A DNA stretch of 38,203 nucleotides from Syntrophobacteraceae bacterium (GTDB lineage Bacteria; Desulfobacterota; Syntrophobacteria; Syntrophobacterales; Syntrophobacteraceae), in the NCBI GenBank assembly GCA_003566995.1, contig PXBG01000154.1, positions 1-38,203 of the forward strand. Reading direction: 5' to 3'. Both the position numbers and the translations under genes were made by a program. This document shows positions 23,582-31,817 of this stretch, one piece after another. Below the pieces are notes generated by a model. It worked only from the letters and a program-made list of their open reading frames with translations. It made no database searches and was not told the origin of the DNA. Every line of letters begins with the position of its first letter. The first letter of the stretch is position 1.

Positions 23582-24526
23582 TCAATCCACCTGGGGTCTG
23601 GGTATCAAGCGGGCCCGCTCCATGATTTCAGGAATTTTCTCCTCCCACTCGATGGCCATGACATGAATCCCCGCCACTCCTTCTGTTTGCTGCAATTCCT
23701 CAATCTGTTCCAGAAGAATCCGGATGCCTTCTTTTGCCTGAGCTTCCCTGGGAACCCCCTTCATGCGTTCCAGGATCCTCTGGGGAATGGACATTCCCGG
23801 AACGCTTCGGTTCATGTAACGGGCCATGCCCAAAGATTTGAGCGGTGTGACGCCTGCCAGGATGAAGCATTTTTCGTGCAGGCCCATGTCGCGGGCCATT
23901 TCCATGAATTTTCTGAAGCGGTCCATGTCGTAGATGCACTGCGTCTGGATGAAATCGGCCCCGGCGGCAATTTTTTTGGCCAGGCGAATGACACGGAATT
24001 CAAAGGGGTCGGCGAAGGGGTTGGCCGCGGCGCCGAGAAACATGCCCATTTTTCCGTCGATGGGATCTCCGTTGTCCATTTTTCCCTCATCCCGAAGGGT
24101 TCGGACCATGTGGAGGAGCTGCATGGAGTCTATGTCAAAGACGTTTTTGGCGTGAGGATGGTTGCCGAAGGTCTGATGGTCGCCGCTCAGGCAGAGCATG
24201 TTGCGAATGCCCAAAGCGTGGGCCCCGAGCACGTCGCCCTGAGCCGCAATGCGGTTGCGGTCCCGTGTCACCATTTGCATGACCGGTTCCACCCCATGGC
24301 GAAACAGGATGGCAGAGGCTCCCACGCTCGACATGCGCACCGATGCCGTCGGGTTGTCCGTCACATTGGCCGCGTCCACAAATCCCTTGATGTGATCGAT
24401 TTTGCCGATGAGATCGTCCGGGTTGGGCCCCCTTGGAGGCCCGCATTCACAGGTGACCGCAAAATGTCCCCCCTTAAGCACTTTCTCGAGATTGCTTCCG
24501 GATTTCATGCTCTGATGTCCCCTCAT
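23582..24526 (-). CDS. metF: 5,10-methylenetetrahydrofolate reductase (MetF family)
   Basis: 314 residues of the FAD-dependent TIM-barrel reductase that interconverts methylene- and methyl-tetrahydrofolate. Features seen are the N-terminal strand with CECGPPRG, the DAANVTDNP segment, CLSGDHQ, and the conserved GADFIQTQCIYD. The start at 24526 has AAGGA four bases upstream; an ATG at 24508 is possible. It is downstream of metV and a flavin/Fe-S oxidoreductase on the same strand. This layout points to the MetVF-type enzyme of Wood-Ljungdahl organisms and not to a free-standing methionine-pathway enzyme. Confidence 0.92.
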   Translation of the reverse strand: MRGHQSMKSGSNLEKVLKGGHFAVTCECGPPRGPNPDDLIGKIDHIKGFVDAANVTDNPTASVRMSSVGASAILFRHGVEPVMQMVTRDRNRIAAQGDVLGAHALGIRNMLCLSGDHQTFGNHPHAKNVFDIDSMQLLHMVRTLRDEGKMDNGDPIDGKMGMFLGAAANPFADPFEFRVIRLAKKIAAGADFIQTQCIYDMDRFRKFMEMARDMGLHEKCFILAGVTPLKSLGMARYMNRSVPGMSIPQRILERMKGVPREAQAKEGIRILLEQIEELQQTEGVAGIHVMAIEWEEKIPEIMERARLIPRPQVD

Positions 24527-24654
24527 GGATTCCTTTCAATGGGATGAAACATGTGATCCCTCATGAGCTCTTCCCGCCCGGCCCTTTCTCGGACGGGTGC
24601 CGTGAAAAGAAGAAACTTCTCCCGCAAGGGGTGACCTTTTCATGTCCCCCTGGG

Positions 24655-25350
24655 TCAGCGGTTTTTGTATTCCAGCCTGTAGATCCTCTCGCGCACCGTG
24701 TGGCGCACTCCCCCGTCCAGGGCGGGCCGCCAGTTTTTGGCGGGAATGATGTTGCGCAGTTCATGAAGGCGCCCCAATTCTTTCATCCGGTCGTATATGA
24801 GTTGCCACACACAGGGAGTGTTCAGGGGATCCACTTCACAACGCCCTTTTTCCGATCCCCCGCAAGGCCCGTTGAAAAGGCGCTTGGAACATCGTGCGAT
24901 GGGGCAGATGCCGCCCGTGAGATGGGTGATGCATTCGCCGCATCCTGAACACATCTCGGCCCAGAGCCCCGGTTCCATCACGGCCCCGTAAAAGGTGGTG
25001 TTCACCCCGGGAAAGACGGGAATGGCTCCGAGCCTGTCCGCCAGGAAATTCACTCCCACGCCGCACGCCAGAGTGATGACCGCGTCAAAACCTTCACCCT
25101 TCACCTTCTCGAGCAAGGGGAGCACAAATTCTTCATCGCACTGGCGCAGCACCGTGTCGTCTTCGATGGTCTTGGGGTGGTGTGCCCGCTGAAAAGCGAT
25201 GCGAAGTCCAGAGGCGAGGAGGCGTGCCTCAGCGGCTCCCCCCGAAAGACAGACGGTGACGCAGGTGCCGCAGCCCGCCACCAGGATTTTCTGGTGCGTT
25301 TCCACAAATTCTTTCACTTCATGGAGGGGTTTCTGATCCGCAACGATCAT
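24655..25350 (-). CDS. metV: MetV, zinc/Fe-S-type partner subunit of methylene-THF reductase
   Basis: 231 residues, cysteine-rich. An N-terminal CGTC (C27, C30) with C34 is followed by ACGVGV and then a dense cluster: CSGCGEC (C134, C137, C140), C149, C154, C163, C171 and C180. This is the C-terminal-domain family of methylene-THF reductase, which forms the MetVF pair and passes electrons to MetF. AAAGGAGG stands seven bases before the ATG, and the start overlaps the upstream oxidoreductase stop as ATGA. Together these predict a stoichiometric complex. Confidence 0.9.
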   Translation of the reverse strand: MIVADQKPLHEVKEFVETHQKILVAGCGTCVTVCLSGGAAEARLLASGLRIAFQRAHHPKTIEDDTVLRQCDEEFVLPLLEKVKGEGFDAVITLACGVGVNFLADRLGAIPVFPGVNTTFYGAVMEPGLWAEMCSGCGECITHLTGGICPIARCSKRLFNGPCGGSEKGRCEVDPLNTPCVWQLIYDRMKELGRLHELRNIIPAKNWRPALDGGVRHTVRERIYRLEYKNR

Positions 25351-27434
25351 TTGAAGGCCTCCTTTCCGCTCTCCGGAGCTATCTGACGCCGCACTTCCTT
25401 CCAGATGGCCGGCCAGGAGGCTTCGGCGTTCTCCTGGGTTCGATGGTACTGTAAACTGGCCCATTTCAGGCCGATTTCTTCCAGGAACTTTTGCGCGTGC
25501 GCCACCCGCCGCTGAAGGAGTTCTTCGGAACCCGGGTACAAACAGGCGCCTTCCTTGCATGCGATCACCGCCACGCAGTCGGCGCCCAGCTCAAAGGGTT
25601 CCACCAGGTCCAGGGAACTCAGGCGGCCCACGCAGGGAACCATGACTCTCAAAATGCCCGAGCTTTCGATTTCCTCCCGGGATTGGGGCTGCAGGTATTG
25701 CCGGCCGGTGGTTTCATAAAGGCAGCAGTATGCGATGACAAAAGGCCGCAATATGTGTGAGGCATGGGTGGAAGCGAGCATTTCCCGGAGGGTCTTTTTC
25801 ATTTGATTGGTGCCGAATCTTTTCAGGGCCACGCCCGCTGCGGGACATTCGGCGGCACAGAGGCCGCAAGCCAGGCATTCCTCGGCGGGCATGGCCGCTG
25901 TCCGTTCGACGGTGGCCACTCCAAAAGGACACACGCGGGCACAGGTCAGGCACCCGGCGCATGCCTGGGAAGATTCCAGTTGGGCCCCCATGGCGCAAGC
26001 CAGGCAGCGCCTTGCTTCCTCCAATGCTTGCTGTTCGTTGAAGGGGGATTCGATCTCTGAAAAATTCCTGGTCCTTTCCTGAGGGTCCGACAGCGCCGCA
26101 TCTTTGCGTGGCATGGGGCGGGCCAGGCTGGCGACCCTTGGGGGCAGAGGGCCCAGATGTGAAATTTCTTCCCGGGGCAGAACAAGTCTTTCCCCCGTTT
26201 GCAGGTAATGGTGCACCGCCCGGGCCGCCTGGTGACCGTTGGCGATGGCCTGAATGGCCGAACCGGGCCCTGTCATGACCTCGCCGCATGCAAAGACGCC
26301 GGGCTCCGATGTGGACAGGGTGTGAGGGTCGCACATCAGACGGCCTCTTTCCATGGCCAGTTCCCTTTCGTTGAAGCAGGACAGGTCCGCGCGCTGACCG
26401 ATGGTCATGACGATCTGATCCACGTCCAGGGTCATGGTCCGGGCTTCGTCGTACTGAGGATTGAAGCGGCCCTTTTCATCAAAAACCCGGGTGCAGTGCT
26501 TCAATTCCAGACCAGCTACTTTTCCCTTTCGGGAGAGGATGGCTTTGGGTCCCCATGAATTCAGGATTTCTATGCCTTCCTCCTGAGCCTCCTGGATTTC
26601 CCATTGCCAGGCGGGCATTTCCTCGCGGCTCTCGAGACATGCCAGAAAGACCCGGGACACACCAAGCCTTCGCGCCGTCCTGGCCGCATCCACAGCCACA
26701 TTGCCACCCCCTATGATGAGCACCCGTTCTCCCAGGGGAGGCGGATGACCGTTGGCCACATCCCACAAAAAGGTGATTCCCGGCAAAACCCCTTCGCTTG
26801 TTGAACCGGGGATGGGGAGGGTGACGCTTTCGGACAGGCCGATGGCCACCACCACGGCATCATGGCTTTCGCGAATTTCCTCGAGGGAGATGTCTCTTCC
26901 CACCCGGCAGCCGGTTTTTGCCTCCACACCCAGGGCCAGTATGTCGTCGATGTCTTCGTTGAGGGCATGGAGAGGAAGGCGGTAGCGGGGAATGGCGTGG
27001 GCGAGCATGCCTCCGAGCCTGGAATCCTGTTCAAAAACGACGGTGTGGTAGCCCAGCAGGGCGAGGTCGTGAGCGGCGGTCAGCCCCGCGGGGCCCGATC
27101 CGATGATGGCGACCTTTTTCCCCCGGAAGGGCTCGATCCTTCGGCGGCGCTCACGGCGATAGTCTTTGGTGTTTTCCACCACAAACCGTTTCAGCATGCG
27201 CAGGTTCACGGGGGCATCCACTTCTTTTCTTCTGCATTCCTTTTCGCAGGGATGATGACAGATGCGGCCACAAACGGAGGGAAAAGGGTTGGCTTGCAGG
27301 AGCAGCTCGAGAGCTCTTTCATAGTCCCCCTCGCTGACGGCTTCCGCATAGCCGCGAGTGTCCGTGTGAACCGGGCAGGCTGCCGAGCAGTTCGGCAGGG
27401 GCTTGTGTTGCTGGGTGCTGCTCCGAACAGTCAT
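25347..27434 (-). CDS. NAD(P)H/FAD iron-sulfur oxidoreductase with MvhD-like C-terminal domain
   Basis: 695 residues. The GltD/NfnB-type core has N-terminal Fe-S cysteines (C16, C20, C55, C59, C63, C67), the FAD loop GSGPAG (112-117) and the NAD(P)H loop GGGNVA (242-247). Ferredoxin-like clusters follow at about 477-530 (CAGCLTCARVCP, CLACGLCAAECP). The last 125 residues resemble MvhD/FlpD, the electron-transfer subunit next to heterodisulfide reductases (IAYCCLYE, VPCVGRL, CKEGACLYPGSEE). It should collect electrons from NAD(P)H and ferredoxin for MetV-MetF. AAGGAG lies eleven bases before the ATG. The fusion replaces the separate HdrA and MvhD subunits seen elsewhere. Confidence 0.88.
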   Translation of the reverse strand: MTVRSSTQQHKPLPNCSAACPVHTDTRGYAEAVSEGDYERALELLLQANPFPSVCGRICHHPCEKECRRKEVDAPVNLRMLKRFVVENTKDYRRERRRRIEPFRGKKVAIIGSGPAGLTAAHDLALLGYHTVVFEQDSRLGGMLAHAIPRYRLPLHALNEDIDDILALGVEAKTGCRVGRDISLEEIRESHDAVVVAIGLSESVTLPIPGSTSEGVLPGITFLWDVANGHPPPLGERVLIIGGGNVAVDAARTARRLGVSRVFLACLESREEMPAWQWEIQEAQEEGIEILNSWGPKAILSRKGKVAGLELKHCTRVFDEKGRFNPQYDEARTMTLDVDQIVMTIGQRADLSCFNERELAMERGRLMCDPHTLSTSEPGVFACGEVMTGPGSAIQAIANGHQAARAVHHYLQTGERLVLPREEISHLGPLPPRVASLARPMPRKDAALSDPQERTRNFSEIESPFNEQQALEEARRCLACAMGAQLESSQACAGCLTCARVCPFGVATVERTAAMPAEECLACGLCAAECPAAGVALKRFGTNQMKKTLREMLASTHASHILRPFVIAYCCLYETTGRQYLQPQSREEIESSGILRVMVPCVGRLSSLDLVEPFELGADCVAVIACKEGACLYPGSEELLQRRVAHAQKFLEEIGLKWASLQYHRTQENAEASWPAIWKEVRRQIAPESGKEAFK

Positions 27435-27645
27435 ATCCGTTTATACTCCTTGTTGCGGTTTCATTCAGGCTCATCGGATTCATGTCACTGAAAGACTATG
27501 AATAACAGATCGAAGCCGTTAATGGAAACAGGGTTGCTGGCAGGGGCAGTTCATGGGATTGGCGATCAGGCGCTCATTGCCCGGCCGGGTGTGGAATGGT
27601 TCGGTACGGGGGTATTCCCCTGGAAGCGGCACAGGTGCGGCGGCT

Positions 27646-28638
27646 TCACGGGGTTGGGGTGATGAAAAAGTGAAGCAGGCTCTTCACCAGTTGCGCCATG
27701 AAGGGTTTGTCCAGCGTGTCCATAGTGTCTGAGGGGGAATGGTAGTGAGGGTTTCTGTAGAATGCCGTGTCCGTGATCATGACGGCTTTGAGGCCCCTGT
27801 CCCAGAAAGAACTGTGGTCACTGAGGCGGACGGCGGGGAGTATCCAGCCGTTGAAGGGCACGGTGAGGGAGACGGCCGGCAGGTTCTCGTTTTGTTCAAA
27901 TGCGTTCAAAAGAGATTCGGTGAACCTTCGCGAGAGGAAGTTGCCCACTATGCCGATGAAATTTCCAACCTTTGGATAATTCATGAGACTCAAGGGAAAG
28001 GGGTAGGGCTGACAGCCCTTCCGATGACAGGTGTAGCCGACCATTTCCAGGCAGATCATGCCCTGGACTTCCTCGTTTCTTTCGCGGACTCCCCGTGCAT
28101 GGACGCGGCTTCCCATGTAGGGGGTTGAAAAAACGGGGGGTTCTTCGAGGGCGAAGGCGACGAGCCTGATGGCCAGATCTTCGGGAAGGAGTTGCAGGTT
28201 GTTCTGAAGACCGGAAGCCAGCTCCAGAAGAACGCTCACTCCACTGGCGTTGTCGTCCGCACCTGCTGTGCCTGCAACGGTGTCGTAGTGGGCTCCCACG
28301 ATGCAGAGCCTTGGGGGGTTCGAACCTCTTTTGATTTCGGCCACCACGTTGGAAACGGGGGTTCCTTTGTAGTCGTAGGTTTCAAGAAAGGGTTCGAGGC
28401 CCAGGACTTCAAGCTCCTTGTGGATGTGGTCACGGGCCCTGCGGTGATTTTCCCAATTGAAGACGCTTCGCTCTCCAATGTCCACGGTCAAAACACGCAG
28501 GTGCCTTTCTATGTTTTGTGTGCTGTCGGTTTCGTGGAACTGCAGGTGGGGCATGGATCCGTCTCTCCCGATGCAATGGACAGAAGCGGTGAGAAAAATC
28601 ATCAGGAACAGGGTGCATGGTGTTTTTGTCATGCCCAT
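27646..28638 (-). CDS. Exported M28-family zinc aminopeptidase-like protein
   Basis: 330 residues with an N-terminal hydrophobic signal (LFLMIFLTASVHC). The catalytic domain shows the M28 ligands in order: H in GAHYDTVAG, D in ADDNASG, the paired acids in ALEEPP, and SDHSSFWDRG with YHSPSDT at the end. It is likely a periplasmic peptidase; its substrate cannot be predicted. The start is either ATG 28638 or 28632, both with weak ribosome sites. It lies 148 bp downstream of the nitroreductase gene on the same strand. Confidence 0.87.
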   Translation of the reverse strand: MGMTKTPCTLFLMIFLTASVHCIGRDGSMPHLQFHETDSTQNIERHLRVLTVDIGERSVFNWENHRRARDHIHKELEVLGLEPFLETYDYKGTPVSNVVAEIKRGSNPPRLCIVGAHYDTVAGTAGADDNASGVSVLLELASGLQNNLQLLPEDLAIRLVAFALEEPPVFSTPYMGSRVHARGVRERNEEVQGMICLEMVGYTCHRKGCQPYPFPLSLMNYPKVGNFIGIVGNFLSRRFTESLLNAFEQNENLPAVSLTVPFNGWILPAVRLSDHSSFWDRGLKAVMITDTAFYRNPHYHSPSDTMDTLDKPFMAQLVKSLLHFFITPTP

Positions 28639-28786
28639 GCCCTGAGGCGCCCTGTTGTGGCCTGGGTATTTTGGGAAGGTGTGAGGGCTTGAGGCTGGTC
28701 GCTTCCGTGCTCCGCCAGCGCTGCCTCAAGCCCCTTTCAGCTTCCGGCATCCCCTTTGTGCGGCCTCGCCCCCGATGGCCTTGCTC

Positions 28787-29479
28787 TCACCGTCCCACAG
28801 GAATGAGATACAGAGGGGTTTCCTCCTCAGGGAGACGCATCAGCTTTTTCACGGCATCGTCCTGAAAGGCTCCTATCATCACGGAGCCGAGGCCCAGGGA
28901 CACGGCCTGCAGAGCCACATTCTGCGCCGCATGACCCGCTTCCATGTGAACGTACTGGACGCCCCTTTCCCCATATCTTTTCATGGTGCGATCATAAACC
29001 CCTGAAAAAAATATGGTTGCGGGGGCGTTTCTCACGGGTGACTGACCGAGAGCCGCCCTTGCGAGTTCGTCCCGTTTGTCTCCATCCATCTTCAGGGAAA
29101 TGGAGTGACTGTGAGGGGCATAATGGTATATGCCCGGCTGAAGGTCTTTCACGTTGCCCACCACCACGTAGGTTTCCAGGGGATAAAGGGCCCCGGCGGA
29201 AGGGGCGGTCCTGAATCCTCTGGGATGGGTGACGCCCTGAGCCGCCCAGAGCAACTGGGAAACTTCTTCCAGGGCAAGAGGCTCATCGCCGTATTGCCGC
29301 ACGGACCGCCTTTCCACAAGGGTTTGCTCCAGGGAGACCTCTCCCTCGCGGGAGGGCTGGGACAATTGAATGGCGTTCGCCTGCTTTTCCTGAGACATGC
29401 TTTCGGCTCCCATGAACAGTGTCAGAAAAACCATGCAGCAAGGGAATCCGATCCATCGAAGAAATGGCCTGAAGGTCAT
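28787..29479 (-). CDS. SagB-type nitroreductase-family protein with signal peptide
   Basis: 230 residues. A Sec-type signal (about 1-25) precedes a nitroreductase fold of the SagB/ThcOx subgroup: RRSVRQYGDEPLALEEVSQLLWAAQGV, RTAPSAGALYPLETYV, then HAAQNVALQAVSLGLGSV. Members bind FMN. Export of a flavoprotein is unusual but known for this subgroup. No peptide or YcaO partner is nearby, so a role in azoline oxidation is not supported. AGGA lies seven bases before the ATG. It is 30 bp downstream of the Hsp20 gene and could be cotranscribed. Confidence 0.87.
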   Translation of the reverse strand: MTFRPFLRWIGFPCCMVFLTLFMGAESMSQEKQANAIQLSQPSREGEVSLEQTLVERRSVRQYGDEPLALEEVSQLLWAAQGVTHPRGFRTAPSAGALYPLETYVVVGNVKDLQPGIYHYAPHSHSISLKMDGDKRDELARAALGQSPVRNAPATIFFSGVYDRTMKRYGERGVQYVHMEAGHAAQNVALQAVSLGLGSVMIGAFQDDAVKKLMRLPEEETPLYLIPVGR

Positions 29480-29509
29480 GGTTTTATCCTGAAGGTTTTT
29501 TGAGCGGCT

Positions 29510-29959
29510 TCATTTCACATCGATTTTGATTTCTTTCTTTTGGGTTTCTTCCGACTTGGGAAGAGTGATCTTGAGAACACCCTTTTCGAAACTGGCTTCT
29601 ATCTTGTCCGTTTGAACTTCCGCAGGCAGGCGGAAGGAGCGCTGGAAGGCTCCATAGAAACATTCACGATAATGGTATTGTTCTTCCTGCTTTTCCTCTT
29701 CCTGCTTTTTTTCACCCCTGATGGTCAGAGTGTCGCCCGAGATGCTCACATCGATGTCATCGGGGTCCATTCCCGGCAGTTCCGCCTTGATGTGAATGGC
29801 GTCCGATGTTTCCGTGGTGTCAGTGGTGGGCGCCCATCCCCTTTGAAAAGATTTGGTGAGAGAAGTTTCACCGGACAAGCGATTCCAAAGGTTGTCCATT
29901 TCTTTGCGTAGCCTTTCCATTTCGTCCTTGAAAGATTTCCAGGGTACCAGATCCGTCAT
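29510..29959 (-). CDS. Hsp20/alpha-crystallin small heat-shock protein
   Basis: 149 residues, normal for the family. The N-terminal arm (DEMERLRKEMDNLWNRL) is followed by the alpha-crystallin domain (about 45-140), with AELPGMDPDDIDVSI, LTIRGEKKQEEE and the A-x-x-x-x-GVL-x-I motif (ASFEKGVLKITLPK), and a short basic tail. It holds unfolding proteins in an ATP-independent way. AAAGGAGG stands five bases before the ATG. A strong promoter lies about 125 bases upstream, leaving a long leader whose ribosome site can pair with CCTT just before it. Confidence 0.95.
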   Translation of the reverse strand: MTDLVPWKSFKDEMERLRKEMDNLWNRLSGETSLTKSFQRGWAPTTDTTETSDAIHIKAELPGMDPDDIDVSISGDTLTIRGEKKQEEEKQEEQYHYRECFYGAFQRSFRLPAEVQTDKIEASFEKGVLKITLPKSEETQKKEIKIDVK

Positions 29960-30091
29960 TTCATCCTCCTTTTATAAGGTTTTGGTGACGATCTAATGAC
30001 ATTGAGACTCATTGCTGCCGGAGAAAGCACCGAAAAGAATTTTGAATGGGCCGCGCGGGCGCCGTAAGTTGAAAGTGATTGTTTTCTTTTA

Positions 30092-30120
30092 ATCATAGGT
30101 TCAACAGGAAGAAGTTTCAA
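30092..30120 (-). promoter_or_regulatory. Promoter of the Hsp20 gene
   Basis: On the minus strand TTGAAA (30115-30120) and TATGAT (30092-30097) are separated by exactly 17 bases; each hexamer is 5 of 6 to the sigma70 consensus. The same stretch read as TTGAAA-N15-CCTATGA partly fits a sigma32 promoter. It leaves a 5' leader of about 125 bases. Confidence 0.65.
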
Positions 30121-30244
30121 TACCGGCACATGAAACTTTGATCCGGGATTGTTTGTGCGCCGTGTTTTTGCCACGGTGTGAAGATGGAGGGGGCAGCGGG
30201 GGGTATCAGTGAAAGGTTCCGGTTCATGAGCGTGGAGAGAGGTG

Positions 30245-31003
30245 TCAGAGAGGAATTTGGGCCACAGACTGCACGATCCTGTGAGGGCGGTACGGGAAGC
30301 GCAGGACATCTTCTTCCCTGGTCACCCCGCTCAGGACCAGGATGGTTTCCATGCCGCTTTCCATGCCTCCCACGATGTCTGTGTCCATGCGGTCTCCGAT
30401 CATGATGGTGCTTTCCGAGTGAGCGCAGATCTGGCGCAGTGCCGATCGCATCATGAGGGGGTTCGGTTTGCCCACGAAGTAAGGGCTGACACCCGTTGCG
30501 GCGGAAACGAGAGCTGCCGTGGCGCCGCAGGTGGGGACGACTCCCTGGTCGGTGGGGCCGATCACGTCGGGATTGGTGGCGATGAACCGGGCCCCTTCCC
30601 GGATGAAGCGCACCGCTTTGGTGAGGCGCTCAAAACTGTAGGAAACGGTTTCCCCGATGATGACGTAATCGGGCTTTTCTTCCGTCACCTTGAAAGACAC
30701 CGCTTCCAGGGCTGCCGTGAGCCCTCTTTCTCCGATGGTGAAGGCCGAGCCCCGAGGGCAGTGTTCTTTCACGAAACGCGCCGTGGCCAGAGCCGAGGTG
30801 AAAATGGCGTTTTCAGGCAAAGGAATTCCCAGTTGCCCCAGTCCTTCCCGGTGCTCGTCGGGAGTGAAGCGTGAATTGTTCGTGAGCAGAAGAAAGGACA
30901 GTCCCCTGCTTTGCAGGCGCTCCATGAACTGGGCCGCACCGGGGATGAGCCGATAGCCGTTCACCAGCACACCGTCTATGTCAATGAGATAAGCACTCCC
31001 CAT
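30245..31003 (-). CDS. HAD-IIA (NagD-like) phosphatase
   Basis: 252 residues. Motif I is DIDGVL (Asp8 nucleophile, with Asp10), motif II is LLLTNNS, and the HAD-IIA cap runs to about 170. Motif III/IV is GKPNPLM followed by IGDRMDTDIVGG. These enzymes dephosphorylate small phosphate esters; the substrate is not readable from sequence. GGAG precedes the ATG by ten bases. It is the last gene of a tight four-gene minus-strand operon, 20 bp after the BtuF-like gene. Confidence 0.9.
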   Translation of the reverse strand: MGSAYLIDIDGVLVNGYRLIPGAAQFMERLQSRGLSFLLLTNNSRFTPDEHREGLGQLGIPLPENAIFTSALATARFVKEHCPRGSAFTIGERGLTAALEAVSFKVTEEKPDYVIIGETVSYSFERLTKAVRFIREGARFIATNPDVIGPTDQGVVPTCGATAALVSAATGVSPYFVGKPNPLMMRSALRQICAHSESTIMIGDRMDTDIVGGMESGMETILVLSGVTREEDVLRFPYRPHRIVQSVAQIPL

Positions 31004-31023
31004 TGGGTCACATCTCCGTCAGG

Positions 31024-31803
31024 TCAGCTGCGGCGATTCCGGGCCGGGAAAAGTTCGGGATGGAGGCCTGAAGCCAGGCCTTCCACCATATCCACGATGC
31101 GCGGTCCCGACCGGCAGGTGAGTCCACAGTCGAAAAGGAAGATTTTCCCCTCTCTCACGGCATTCACCCTTTGCCATCGGGAGTCGCCGGGAAGGACTTC
31201 CAGAAGGTGCTGCTCACAAAAGAAAATGGCCTGGGGGTCTCTCTGAATGATGAGTTCCGGGACGCAGACCATGTAGGGTTCCATGCCGTCACTCATGACG
31301 TTTCGTCCTCCGGCCAGTTCGATGACATCGTGTTGAAAGGACCCGGGCCCCACACTGATGAGAGGCTTCCAGTTCATGATGCGGAGAACTTTGGGCCGGT
31401 TCACCGGGGAGTGCGCCGCAAGGGTTTCTGCCACCTCTGTCAGCCTCTCGTGAAGCTCTTGGAGCAGGCTCAGGGCGGTTTTTTCGCAGTCCAAAAGCAC
31501 GGCGATGTCTTCGATGGTTTGCAGGGAGGCTTTCACCGTCCGGGGGTCGCTGTGGTAAACCTGGAGGCCCTCTTCCTGAAGGATTGCGGCCAGTTCTTCC
31601 TGGTGTTTTCCGAAGGTGCACACCAGGTCCGGCTTTTCTTCCATGACACCGGGGAGGTCGGGAGCCCACCATGAACCGAAGGTGGCCCGGCCCTCAATGT
31701 GTTCGGGATAGTCGCAGTTTTCTGTGACTCCCAGCAGGTGGTTCTCACAATTCAAGGCCGCGATGATTTCTGTCTGTGTGGGAGCGAGGGACACGATGCG
31801 CAT
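31024..31803 (-). CDS. BtuF-like cobalamin-binding protein lacking a signal peptide
   Basis: 259 residues of the periplasmic-binding-protein fold used by BtuF and siderophore receptors. It starts directly with the first strand of the mature domain (MRIVSLAPTQTEIIAAL) and contains KPDLVCTFGKHQEELA, GGRNVM and SRWQRVNAVREGKIFLFD. No signal peptide or lipobox can be found, and the preceding gene ends 14 bases upstream, so the protein should be cytoplasmic. No BtuC or BtuD permease genes are in the window. It could bind a corrinoid inside the cell or be exported by an unusual route. Confidence 0.82.
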   Translation of the reverse strand: MRIVSLAPTQTEIIAALNCENHLLGVTENCDYPEHIEGRATFGSWWAPDLPGVMEEKPDLVCTFGKHQEELAAILQEEGLQVYHSDPRTVKASLQTIEDIAVLLDCEKTALSLLQELHERLTEVAETLAAHSPVNRPKVLRIMNWKPLISVGPGSFQHDVIELAGGRNVMSDGMEPYMVCVPELIIQRDPQAIFFCEQHLLEVLPGDSRWQRVNAVREGKIFLFDCGLTCRSGPRIVDMVEGLASGLHPELFPARNRRS

Positions 31804-31817
31804 GTTGTTTTATTCCG

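Noticed and set aside
25347..27434. A selenocysteine in the MvhD-like domain, as in some MvhD proteins
   Set aside because: The motif reads CCLYE with ordinary Cys codons and there is no in-frame TGA.
29681..29720. Short direct repeats of CTTCCTGCTTTTCCT in the Hsp20 gene
   Set aside because: These encode the Glu/Lys/Gln-rich loop of Hsp20 (repeated EEEKQEEQ codons) and are not a separate element.
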